NCBI RefSeq assembly: GCF_039521975.1
Contig: NZ_BAAACZ010000018.1
Coordinates: 186,001-250,000, forward strand
Length of the DNA: 64,000 bases
Direction: 5' to 3'
Source: Alkalibacillus silvisoli
GTDB lineage: Bacteria > Bacillota > Bacilli > Bacillales > Alkalibacillaceae
Shown here piece after piece: positions 53,656 through 60,415 of the stretch. Below the pieces are notes generated by a model that saw only the letters and a list, made by a program, of their open reading frames with translations, ran no database searches and had not been told where the DNA came from. A program made the position numbers and the translations under genes. Within the stretch, counting starts at the first letter, position 1. The number at the start of each line of letters is the position of its first letter.

Positions 53656-54360
53656 ATGAGTATTAAGAAGAAGTTAGGAGCAGGCGTTCTAGCAGGTGCG
53701 CTAGGACTATCATTAGTAGGGGGAGGGACATTTGCGTATTTTAGTGACACTGCGGAGCAAACTAATACGTTTGCATCAGGGACTATAACCTTAGATGTTG
53801 ACCCTGAAATCCAAGTTCCTATGGAGAATATTAAACCTGGGGACTGGATGCCAAGAGATTTTGAACTACTTAATAATGGAAGTCTTGATATCGCTCATGT
53901 TGACCTTAATACTGATTACACAGTAAGAGATTCTCAAGGTCATGAAGTTGGAAGTGATTTGGCCGATGAGTATGCTGAACAGCTTTACGTTCAGTTTCTG
54001 AAAAATACAACAGGTGATGAAGACTATAAAGTTCTATTTGAAGTATCACTAAAGGATTTACGTGACTTAACTCCAGAAGATTTAGCTACCAAAGTCAATA
54101 TTGAAGAAATCATGACTGAAGAAGGCTATGAGTATTGGGAGTGGATCGTCTGGCCATTATTTGGTAAGTGGATTACTGTAGATCCAGTATTTGAAGATGT
54201 ACCTGAAGAGGTAACAGGAATCGCTGCTGGTGAAAAAGCAGAATTTGATGTACAGTTCAGATTTAATGATACTGGTGAAGCTCAAAATAATTTACAAGAT
54301 CTTGAGTTAGATCTTGAGTGGACTTTTGAAGGATACCAAGGAGAGGGTCAAGAGAAGTAA
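53656..54360 (+). CDS. tasA: TasA/CalY-type biofilm fibre subunit
   Basis: Secreted fibre protein of 234 residues. The N-terminus SIKKKLGAGVLAGALGLSLVGGG ends in TFAYFSDT, the cleavage motif recognised by SipW (shown here in two parts). The mature part is acidic and follows the TasA/camelysin pattern: ENIKPGDWMPRDFELLNNGSLD, then GIAAGEKAEFDVQFRF and the closing strand LELDLEWTFEGYQ. ATG 53656 with AGAGGAGG upstream. First gene of tasA, tapA-like, sipW, LPXTG protein and sortase. A hairpin after the gene should give more TasA than downstream products. Confidence 0.92.
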   Translation: MSIKKKLGAGVLAGALGLSLVGGGTFAYFSDTAEQTNTFASGTITLDVDPEIQVPMENIKPGDWMPRDFELLNNGSLDIAHVDLNTDYTVRDSQGHEVGSDLADEYAEQLYVQFLKNTTGDEDYKVLFEVSLKDLRDLTPEDLATKVNIEEIMTEEGYEYWEWIVWPLFGKWITVDPVFEDVPEEVTGIAAGEKAEFDVQFRFNDTGEAQNNLQDLELDLEWTFEGYQGEGQEK

Positions 54361-54374
54361 TACTTTCTTCATTT

Positions 54375-54401
54375 GGAAAGGTGAGCTTTTCTCACCTTTC
54401 C
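54375..54401 (+). terminator. attenuating hairpin after tasA
   Basis: An 11-bp perfect stem GGAAAGGTGAG with CTCACCTTTCC around a 5-nt loop. The run after it is T-rich but broken (ACCTATTTATTTTTT), so read-through to the downstream genes is likely. Confidence 0.65.
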
Positions 54402-54498
54402 ACCTATTTATTTTTTATCATGAATTTATATGAAGACTCGTAAATTGATGATAGGAAGTAAACTATTAATAAAGCTAGTCCTATAAGGAGGGGTTGGC

Positions 54499-55356
54499 GT
54501 GAGACGATACACACGCACAGCTAAATATCGAAAAAAACATTATAAACCAAAGTGGTTAATACAGGTTGTGATTATTTGTTATGCGTTTTCGATGTCAGCT
54601 TCACTGTTGACTTCTGAAACATCAGCATACTTTAGTCATCAATCTGAAACATCCGTTTCGATCTCGACAGCTGAAAATTGGTGGGATCAAAGTGAATTAG
54701 TGTTCATTGGTAATAACACACAAAATATTAAGAAGTGTGCACCACATGAGATCAGTGTTGAAATCAAAAATGAAGGATCAGATATGGCTGATACGAGTGA
54801 ATTTGAAGTCTATTATGTTGAAAATGGAAACCCTAGCAACCCACAAGGTGAAAAAATAGATGAGGGAGAAATCCCGATAATTGAGGAAAATGAAACGATA
54901 GAGTTAACGTACTTAGCAGAAGACAATGGTGTTTATAAATTCAAAGCTTTTCAACGGGAAGGTTATGAAGGTGATCATGAAGAGATTTGGAGCGAGATGG
55001 TACGTGTAAATTGTAATGCCGCAAACAGTGAGAAAGATAAAGACAACAAAAAAGATGAAGAGGAAGAAATCGAAGAAGTTATAGAGGAAAAAGAAGACAA
55101 TAAAGAAGAATCAAAAGATGAAGATGAACCAACTGATCAAGAAGATGAAAAGGAAAATGATGAAGTAGAAGAAGACCGACCTGAAGAAAAGCAAAATAAA
55201 GAAGACGAAGACCAAACAAAAGATGAAAATAAATATGACCAGCAAGAAGATGAGGATAACAATGAAGAAGACAACGAAAAGTCAAAGCAAGATGATTTAG
55301 AAAACAGTGATGTTGATGATGAGGCAGAAGATGAGTCTGAGGATGGTGAGAAGTAA
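54499..55356 (+). CDS. tapA: TapA-like fibre assembly/anchor protein with acidic tail
   Basis: 285 residues. A long basic N-terminus (RRYTRTAKYRKKHYKPKW) and membrane run lead to TSETSAYFSHQ, a SipW-type site. The globular part (about 55-172) has two Cys (KKCAPHEI and RVNCNAA), one disulfide at most. From about 175 to the end the chain is only D, E, K, N, Q and S, an intrinsically disordered polyacidic tail of ~110 residues. B. subtilis TapA seeds and anchors TasA fibres. GTG 54499 has AAGGAGG. The last A of its stop is shared with the sipW ATG. TapA assignment rests on signal and context. Confidence 0.75.
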   Translation: MRRYTRTAKYRKKHYKPKWLIQVVIICYAFSMSASLLTSETSAYFSHQSETSVSISTAENWWDQSELVFIGNNTQNIKKCAPHEISVEIKNEGSDMADTSEFEVYYVENGNPSNPQGEKIDEGEIPIIEENETIELTYLAEDNGVYKFKAFQREGYEGDHEEIWSEMVRVNCNAANSEKDKDNKKDEEEEIEEVIEEKEDNKEESKDEDEPTDQEDEKENDEVEEDRPEEKQNKEDEDQTKDENKYDQQEDEDNNEEDNEKSKQDDLENSDVDDEAEDESEDGEK

Positions 55357-55949
55357 TGAAGGTTAAAATGAAAACAGTAAAAAAAATAACGAGTGGTGTT
55401 TTAAGCTTTACCTTAATTGCAGCAATTGTACTAATGGCAGTAACAGTAATCTCTGTAAAAGCATCTGGTGGTGAGCCAGAAATTTTCGGTTATCAAGTTA
55501 AGACGGTTCTTTCAGGTTCAATGGAGCCGGAGTTTCAAACTGGATCAGTCATCGCGGTTCAACCGGATGGGGACATGACGAGGTTTACTGAAGGTGATGT
55601 TATTACCTTTATGGAGGAAGAACGATTAGTCACACATAGAGTTGTAGACGTTGTTGAAAGTGGCGAAAATGTCATGTACGAAACGAAAGGGGATAATAAT
55701 AATGCCCCAGATCGTGATTTAGTCCTTTCAGATAATGTAGTGGCTGAATATACAGGGTTTACAATCCCTTACGTTGGCTATATTGCAAGCTTTGCTCAGT
55801 CACAATTAGGTGGAGCGTTAATGCTCATTTTACCAGGGTTATTATTAATGGGATATGCTGGTTATGCGATTTGGCAAGGTATCTCGCAGCTAGAATCAAA
55901 CAATAAAAAGAAAGAAAAACAAACGGAAAAAGCTGAAAATCCAGCTTAA
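55356..55949 (+). CDS. sipW: signal peptidase I, SipW type
   Basis: Membrane signal peptidase of 197 residues that processes TasA and TapA. Catalytic Ser in KTVLSGSMEPEF, catalytic His in RLVTHRVVDV where standard bacterial enzymes have Lys, and Asp in TKGDNNNAPDRD: the ER-type (S-H-D) pattern of SipW. Two membrane helices (N-terminal and about 150-172) and a basic tail. The start overlaps the tapA-like stop by one base, so it is coupled. Confidence 0.92.
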   Translation: MKVKMKTVKKITSGVLSFTLIAAIVLMAVTVISVKASGGEPEIFGYQVKTVLSGSMEPEFQTGSVIAVQPDGDMTRFTEGDVITFMEEERLVTHRVVDVVESGENVMYETKGDNNNAPDRDLVLSDNVVAEYTGFTIPYVGYIASFAQSQLGGALMLILPGLLLMGYAGYAIWQGISQLESNNKKKEKQTEKAENPA

Positions 55950-55988
55950 ATTAGGTGGCAAAATGCCATAACATTGAAGGTGATTCTA

Positions 55989-56636
55989 TTGAGAGCGAAA
56001 TCTTATTTTATAATCGCTAAAATAATAGTTCTTACATTGTTTTTATCATCAGTCTTTGGACATATAAATCAAGTAAATGCAGATGAAACGGATGAAGAAG
56101 CATTATCGATTTCAACAATACCTAGTGAAGTGCTGTTTGATGTGACAAACATTAAACCGGGGGATACTTTTACAAGAACCTCAACGCTTATCAATGACGG
56201 CGAATTAGATTTTTATTATCAAACAGAAGCGATTCAAACTGAAGGATCAGAGAAGCTGTTTAACCAGTTGGAATTAGTTGTCTATGACTCAGAAGAGAAC
56301 ATAATATTTGATGGGCAATTGGCAGATTTTGAAGGATTTGAACCTAAAATGTTAGCTAGTGGTGAGGAAGAAGAAATCACATATCTAGCCGAATTCCCTT
56401 GGGAGTCAGGCAATGAGTTTCAAGGACTAGAGACAGAGTTTAATATTGTCACATGGGCAGATGCTGAGCCTATTGAGCCAGGTACCCCTAGTGAAGATGC
56501 GGTCGCAGGTGGTATCCTTCCTCAAACAGGTGAAGAAATACCTTACTTTTACTACATTATAGGTGGTTTAATAGTATTAACAGGTGTAGCTTTGTATTTA
56601 ACAAAGCGTAAAAATAGATTAGTTGGAGACGAGTAA
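55989..56636 (+). CDS. LPXTG-anchored TasA-like surface protein
   Basis: 215 residues: ordinary signal (AKIIVLTLFLSSVFGHINQ then VNADE), a domain of ~140 residues, then LPQTGEE, a membrane run YYIIGGLIVLTGVALYL and basic KRKNR, a complete sortase signal. The domain repeats the TasA pattern: VTNIKPGDTFTRTSTLINDG with GELDF against TasA NIKPGDWMPRDFELLNNG with GSLDI, and ASGEEEEITYLAEF against AAGEKAEFDVQF. It lacks the AYFSD site and so probably does not need SipW. TTG 55989 has AAGGTGAT 5 nt upstream. It could be the wall anchor of the TasA fibre. Confidence 0.78.
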   Translation: MRAKSYFIIAKIIVLTLFLSSVFGHINQVNADETDEEALSISTIPSEVLFDVTNIKPGDTFTRTSTLINDGELDFYYQTEAIQTEGSEKLFNQLELVVYDSEENIIFDGQLADFEGFEPKMLASGEEEEITYLAEFPWESGNEFQGLETEFNIVTWADAEPIEPGTPSEDAVAGGILPQTGEEIPYFYYIIGGLIVLTGVALYLTKRKNRLVGDE

Positions 56637-57230
56637 ATGCGTCGTTTTTTTGGTATATTGCTAGTGTTTGTCGGTATTTTCGTGATCTTGATTCCTTTTC
56701 TTGAAAACCAGTATTATACCTCTCAAGAACAAGATCTTATCGAATCTTTTCAAACATTGGACCGGTTGTTTAGTGAAGAACAAAGCATAGCTTATGCAGA
56801 AGAAGGTGCTGAATCTTCATCTAATCATGACCAAGAACTTGGTGACGACGTTTTGGGACTGATTCACATTGATCGAATAGATTTAACGTTACCCATGTTA
56901 CAAGGTGCAACTGATGAAAACTTAGATGTTGGAGCAGGGGTGTTAGGTGAGTCTGTTTCCTTTGGTGAAGTAGGCAATACAGGAATTGCAGCTCACCGTA
57001 GTCGAACATCAGGCCGTCTTTTCAACCGACTGGATGAAGTGGATATTGGTGACAGTGTTACGGTTGAAACGCATGATGGTGACTATGAGTATGAGGTGTT
57101 TGACACGTTTATAGTAGAACCTGATGACATTTCTGTTTTGGATGTTCAGGAAGGTGAATCATTGATTACACTGATTACATGTACAATCGACTCAACTGAG
57201 CGGATCATCGTTCAAGCGAAATTGTTATAG
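56637..57230 (+). CDS. srtD: class D sortase
   Basis: Membrane transpeptidase of 197 residues. N-terminal anchor FFGILLVFVGIFVILIPFL, then the sortase barrel: GLIHIDRIDLTLPMLQGA, catalytic His in NTGIAAHRSRTSGRLFNRL, and catalytic Cys/Arg in ITLITCTIDSTERIIVQA. The short size and TLITC pattern suit class D. Its gene follows the LPXTG protein with no gap, and no other LPXTG gene is in view, so it is probably dedicated to that substrate. Confidence 0.88.
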   Translation: MRRFFGILLVFVGIFVILIPFLENQYYTSQEQDLIESFQTLDRLFSEEQSIAYAEEGAESSSNHDQELGDDVLGLIHIDRIDLTLPMLQGATDENLDVGAGVLGESVSFGEVGNTGIAAHRSRTSGRLFNRLDEVDIGDSVTVETHDGDYEYEVFDTFIVEPDDISVLDVQEGESLITLITCTIDSTERIIVQAKLL

Positions 57231-57282
57231 AAAAGCTGGTCGTAAGAGGAGTAGTATGATCCCTTGCAACCAGCTTATTTCA
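57231..57282. terminator. terminator between srtD and sinR
   Basis: Stem AAGCTGGT (57233-57240) with ACCAGCTT (57269-57276) around a 28-nt loop that can pair further inside. T-runs are moderate on both sides. Confidence 0.55.
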
Positions 57283-57300
57283 GTTTCCTTGATCCTTCTT

Positions 57301-57609
57301 CTATTTATTAAATTCAAGAAACTCTTTGAACTCTTCTTTTGATACACCAGAATCCATCGCATCTATGACTAACTGTTCCCATTCACGATCAAGTGGAGCA
57401 TCTTTTTGTTGTTCTGGGTCTTTGATTAAAAAGTCCACGTCAATTTTAAGCACATTAGCGACTTTTTCTAGAAACTGAATTGATGGGTTTTGCTGGATGT
57501 TTCGTTCAATAGCGCTTAAATATGACTTAGCTACACCAGCTTCATCGGCTAATTGTGTTAACGTCATGCCAGCTTCCTTGCGATAATTCTTCACGCGCTC
57601 ACCAATCAT
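57301..57609 (-). CDS. sinR: SinR-like master biofilm repressor
   Basis: 102-residue DNA-binding repressor. Residues 1-65 are an XRE HTH almost identical in pattern to B. subtilis SinR (MIGERVKNYRKEAGMTLTQL, AGVAKSYLSAIERN, NPSIQFLEKVANVL). The C-terminal LDREWEQLVIDAMDSGVSKE and EFKEFLEF form the SinR/SinI oligomerisation helices. It faces the tasA operon, whose promoter bears GTTCTTT boxes. No sinI is seen beside it; the upstream sequence is unrelated. AAGGAG precedes the ATG. Confidence 0.92.
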   Translation of the reverse strand: MIGERVKNYRKEAGMTLTQLADEAGVAKSYLSAIERNIQQNPSIQFLEKVANVLKIDVDFLIKDPEQQKDAPLDREWEQLVIDAMDSGVSKEEFKEFLEFNK

Positions 57610-57639
57610 AGTGAAAACTCCTTAGTTCATATTTTTCTA

Positions 57640-57910
57640 TTTAGCTCTGCTGAGTCTCTAAGACCCCTAAAGGCTGTGTTTTCCCTGCCGTTAGATGCAC
57701 CTTTAGTCGGGCTAGTAACGCTTTGAAGTAAGCTTCCTCGTGCAAAACACTATGATGTTTAATCGATGAAGCTGTTTGACCCTGAAGCTGTGCTGCGGCA
57801 AAAAAACACTGCGACAAATGACCATAGGGAAGTTTGAGCAGATGTTGCACTTGTGCCTTTTTGGTGAAAGCGTCCACCGAAAGCGAATCACAATAACAAC
57901 AACGGACTTT
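57640..57910. other. gene-remnant-like island upstream of sinR
   Basis: About 270 bp with higher GC than its surroundings. Minus-strand frame 57641-57877 gives 78 codons (LLKLPYGHLSQCFFAAAQLQ, HEEAYFKALLARL) with no ribosome binding site and no proper start; a plus-strand frame overlaps it. Composition and isolation suggest the 3' end of a decayed inserted gene, possibly from a mobile element, but I do not recognise a transposase family. The following 57911-58196 is AT-rich and holds nothing I can support. Confidence 0.35.
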
Positions 57911-58196
57911 AACAGAGCGTTCTATTTAGAGGCTATATTTCGTCTTAAGTATACAAAATAATATAACACAATTTCAGTAATTTTTCTTTTGATATATATA
58001 ATTTACTGAAAAATGCAATGATTTTCATACAAACGTCCTGTTCGTATAATGAAAGTCCTATTTGTAAATCTTATGTTTATCATGAATTTACACGTTTCAT
58101 GTTTATTGTTATCATATAATTGTTTATACCAAAAATTTCTATTAATCATAATCTTACATCATCATTTAACTTTAAATTAGAAAGTGTGTCAAAAAA

Positions 58197-59015
58197 ATGA
58201 GTGGAACATGGTATTTTATTAATTCTAAAGCTAACTCTGCTGCTTATAACATGGCTTTAGATGAATGTTTATTAAAGTGGCACAGTGAAGGGAAGATCCC
58301 GCCGACATTACGTTTTTATACGTGGGAGCCGGCTTGTGTATCTCTTGGATATTTTCAGAAAGTTGAAGGTAAAATACATACAGACAATACCAAACGATAT
58401 GGTTTTGACATGGTTCGTCGCTTAACGGGTGGCCGTGCCGTGCTACATGATGATGAATTAACCTATAGTGTTGTCATTTCTGAGGATCATCCGGACATGC
58501 CCAAGACAGTGACTGAAGCTTATAAAGTAATATCTCAAGGGTTATTAGAAGGGTATAGATTACTCGGATTAGACGCAGAGTTCTCAATTCCAGAAGGTAA
58601 GCTTAATCAAACAGGGTCTGCTGTTTGTTTTGATGAACCGTCTTGGTATGAGCTTGTTTTAAATGGAAAGAAGGCTGCAGGTAGCGCACAAACAAGACAG
58701 CGCGGTGTAATTTTACAACATGGATCAGTTCCAATCAGTATAAACTTTGATGAGTTATTCGATATGTTCGTCTACCCAGATGAATCGAAAAAAGAAAGAG
58801 CTAAACAATTACTCAAGAAAAAAGCGACTTCAATGGAAGTAGAAATGGAACGTAAACCGTCAATAAGAGAAGTGGAGAAAGCCTTCTTCCATGGATTTGA
58901 AAAAGGTTTAGGTGTCCATTTTGAACCATATATGTTAACTGACGAGCAAGAGGCAGAAGTTCATCAGTTAATGAAAGAGCAATATGAAAGTGATGAGTGG
59001 AATTATTCAAGATAA
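58197..59015 (+). CDS. lipM: octanoyltransferase LipM
   Basis: Transfers octanoate from acyl-ACP to GcvH in the Bacillus-type lipoate pathway. 272 residues in the lipoate-ligase fold: YNMALDECLLKWHSEGKIP, LRFYTWEPACVSLGYFQ, the conserved MVRRLTGGRAVLHDDELTYS, and the catalytic Cys in GSAVCFDEPSWYELVLNGKK, with Lys in GKKAAGSAQTRQ. The Cys-Phe motif separates LipM from LplA. The ribosome binding site before ATG 58197 is weak (GAAAGTGTG). The gene is followed directly by lipA. Confidence 0.88.
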   Translation: MSGTWYFINSKANSAAYNMALDECLLKWHSEGKIPPTLRFYTWEPACVSLGYFQKVEGKIHTDNTKRYGFDMVRRLTGGRAVLHDDELTYSVVISEDHPDMPKTVTEAYKVISQGLLEGYRLLGLDAEFSIPEGKLNQTGSAVCFDEPSWYELVLNGKKAAGSAQTRQRGVILQHGSVPISINFDELFDMFVYPDESKKERAKQLLKKKATSMEVEMERKPSIREVEKAFFHGFEKGLGVHFEPYMLTDEQEAEVHQLMKEQYESDEWNYSR

Positions 59016-59038
59016 TCTTTCGTGAAGGGGTGGCACAT

Positions 59039-59968
59039 GTGAGTAAAAAAGAAGAATACGTAAGAAAACCAGAGTGGCTAAAAATTAAACTTAACACAAA
59101 CAAAAACTACATTGGACTTAAAAAGATGATGCGCGAGAAGAATTTAAATACAGTGTGTGAAGAAGCGCGTTGTCCTAACATTCACGAATGCTGGGCCGTT
59201 CGTAAAACCGCGACATTTATGATCTTAGGTAAAACGTGTACGCGCGGTTGCCGTTTCTGTGCGGTTAATACTGGCCTACCGACTGAATTAGACTGGGGCG
59301 AGCCTGAGCGTGTTGCTGAATCTGTTGAAATTATGGGCTTACGTCACGCAGTTGTAACAGCTGTTGCGCGTGATGACTTGAAAGACGGTGGTGCAGCAAT
59401 CTTCTCAGAAACAGTTAAAGCGATCAGACAGCGTAATCCTGGTACAACAGTAGAAGTACTACCTTCTGATATGAAAGGTGACTACGATAATATTAAAATG
59501 TTAATGGATGCTGGTCCTGATATTTTTAACCATAACGTTGAAACGGTTCGCCGTTTAACGCCTACTGTTCGTTCTCGTGCGACATATGATCGTTCTTTAA
59601 CGCTTTTAAAACGTGTTAAAGACATTTCGCCTGACACTCCAACAAAATCAAGTATAATGGTAGGGTTAGGCGAGACGAAGGAAGAGATCGTAGAAACGAT
59701 GGATGACCTATTAGCGCATAATGTAGATATTCTAACAATTGGCCAATACTTACAACCAACGCGTAATCACTTAAAGGTAGAACGTTACTATGAGCCAAGG
59801 GAATTTGCAGAGCTTCGTAAAATTGCATTCCAAAAAGGATTCCAACATTGCCAAGCAGGACCATTAGTTCGTTCATCTTACCATGCAGACGAGCAAGTGA
59901 GTGAAGCATCGAAACGTCGCCGTGAACAATATGAAGAACAATACATTAAAAACCAACCTGTATCATAA
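59039..59968 (+). CDS. lipA: lipoyl synthase
   Basis: Radical-SAM enzyme inserting two sulfurs into the octanoyl group made by LipM; 309 residues. Auxiliary cluster motif CEEARCPNIHEC (CX4CX5C) and radical-SAM motif CTRGCRFC are intact; the C-terminal RSSYHADEQ supplies the RSSY serine ligand. GTG 59039 is chosen because GAAGGGGTGG lies 6 nt before it; upstream in-frame codons overlap lipM. With lipM it gives endogenous lipoate synthesis. Confidence 0.95.
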   Translation: MSKKEEYVRKPEWLKIKLNTNKNYIGLKKMMREKNLNTVCEEARCPNIHECWAVRKTATFMILGKTCTRGCRFCAVNTGLPTELDWGEPERVAESVEIMGLRHAVVTAVARDDLKDGGAAIFSETVKAIRQRNPGTTVEVLPSDMKGDYDNIKMLMDAGPDIFNHNVETVRRLTPTVRSRATYDRSLTLLKRVKDISPDTPTKSSIMVGLGETKEEIVETMDDLLAHNVDILTIGQYLQPTRNHLKVERYYEPREFAELRKIAFQKGFQHCQAGPLVRSSYHADEQVSEASKRRREQYEEQYIKNQPVS

Positions 59969-59981
59969 TATAGTAGGTCTC

Positions 59982-60014
59982 CCGCTATTCTCTAATCGAG
60001 AATAGCGGTTTTTT
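59982..60014 (+). terminator. terminator of lipM-lipA
   Basis: An 11-bp perfect stem CCGCTATTCTC (59982-59992) with GAGAATAGCGG (59998-60008), loop 5 nt, then TTTTTT. Confidence 0.92.
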
Positions 60015-60018
60015 GATT

Positions 60019-60240
60019 GAGCGCCGATAAAAAATCTTGAACGCTGATGAAAGTTGGTGAGTGATAATAGGTGCGAGTGCCGATCAATATGATCGAACGC
60101 CAAAAAGTGTATGCAAGCGCCAAAAAAATTCACGAACTCCAAAAAATCCCCCGAGAACGCCAAATAAACCTCATCAGCGCCAAAACCCCAACAACCTCCA
60201 AAAGATCATCCCCAACAACCAACTCTCCAAACCACTCCTA
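60019..60240 (+). repeat. 20-bp GAGCG-type repeat array, lipA locus (about 10 degenerate units)
   Basis: Cores at 60019 (GAGCGC), 60039 (GAACGC), 60059 (GAGTGA), 60075 (GAGTGC), 60095 (GAACGC), 60115 (AAGCGC), 60134 (GAACTC), 60155 (GAACGC), 60175 (CAGCGC) and about 60194, spacings mostly 19-21 nt. The first units carry CGATAAA or CTGATGA as in the cysK array. Later units change to CGCCAAA, so the plus strand becomes C-rich and nearly free of G toward the 3' end. It begins 5 nt after the lipA terminator. Confidence 0.78.
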
Positions 60241-60415
60241 ACCCCCGCCAAACACCAGCAAAACAGCAATTGAAAATTTATGATTGACGGGCTATTTTTC
60301 CAAAATTATAATGGCATGGTGTCTTGTGTGAAAAATAGTATTTGCCCTTTATTGATTAAATAATAAAACCTATCAATATGTGTAAATTAATATAGAAGCG
60401 TCAGGAGGAACATCA

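Noticed and set aside
55079..55285. 68-codon minus-strand frame rich in L and H
   Set aside because: It is the antisense of the polyacidic tail of the tapA-like gene, not a gene.
57776..57961. 61-codon plus-strand frame upstream of lipM
   Set aside because: No ribosome binding site and it overlaps a longer opposite frame; treated as part of the remnant-like island.
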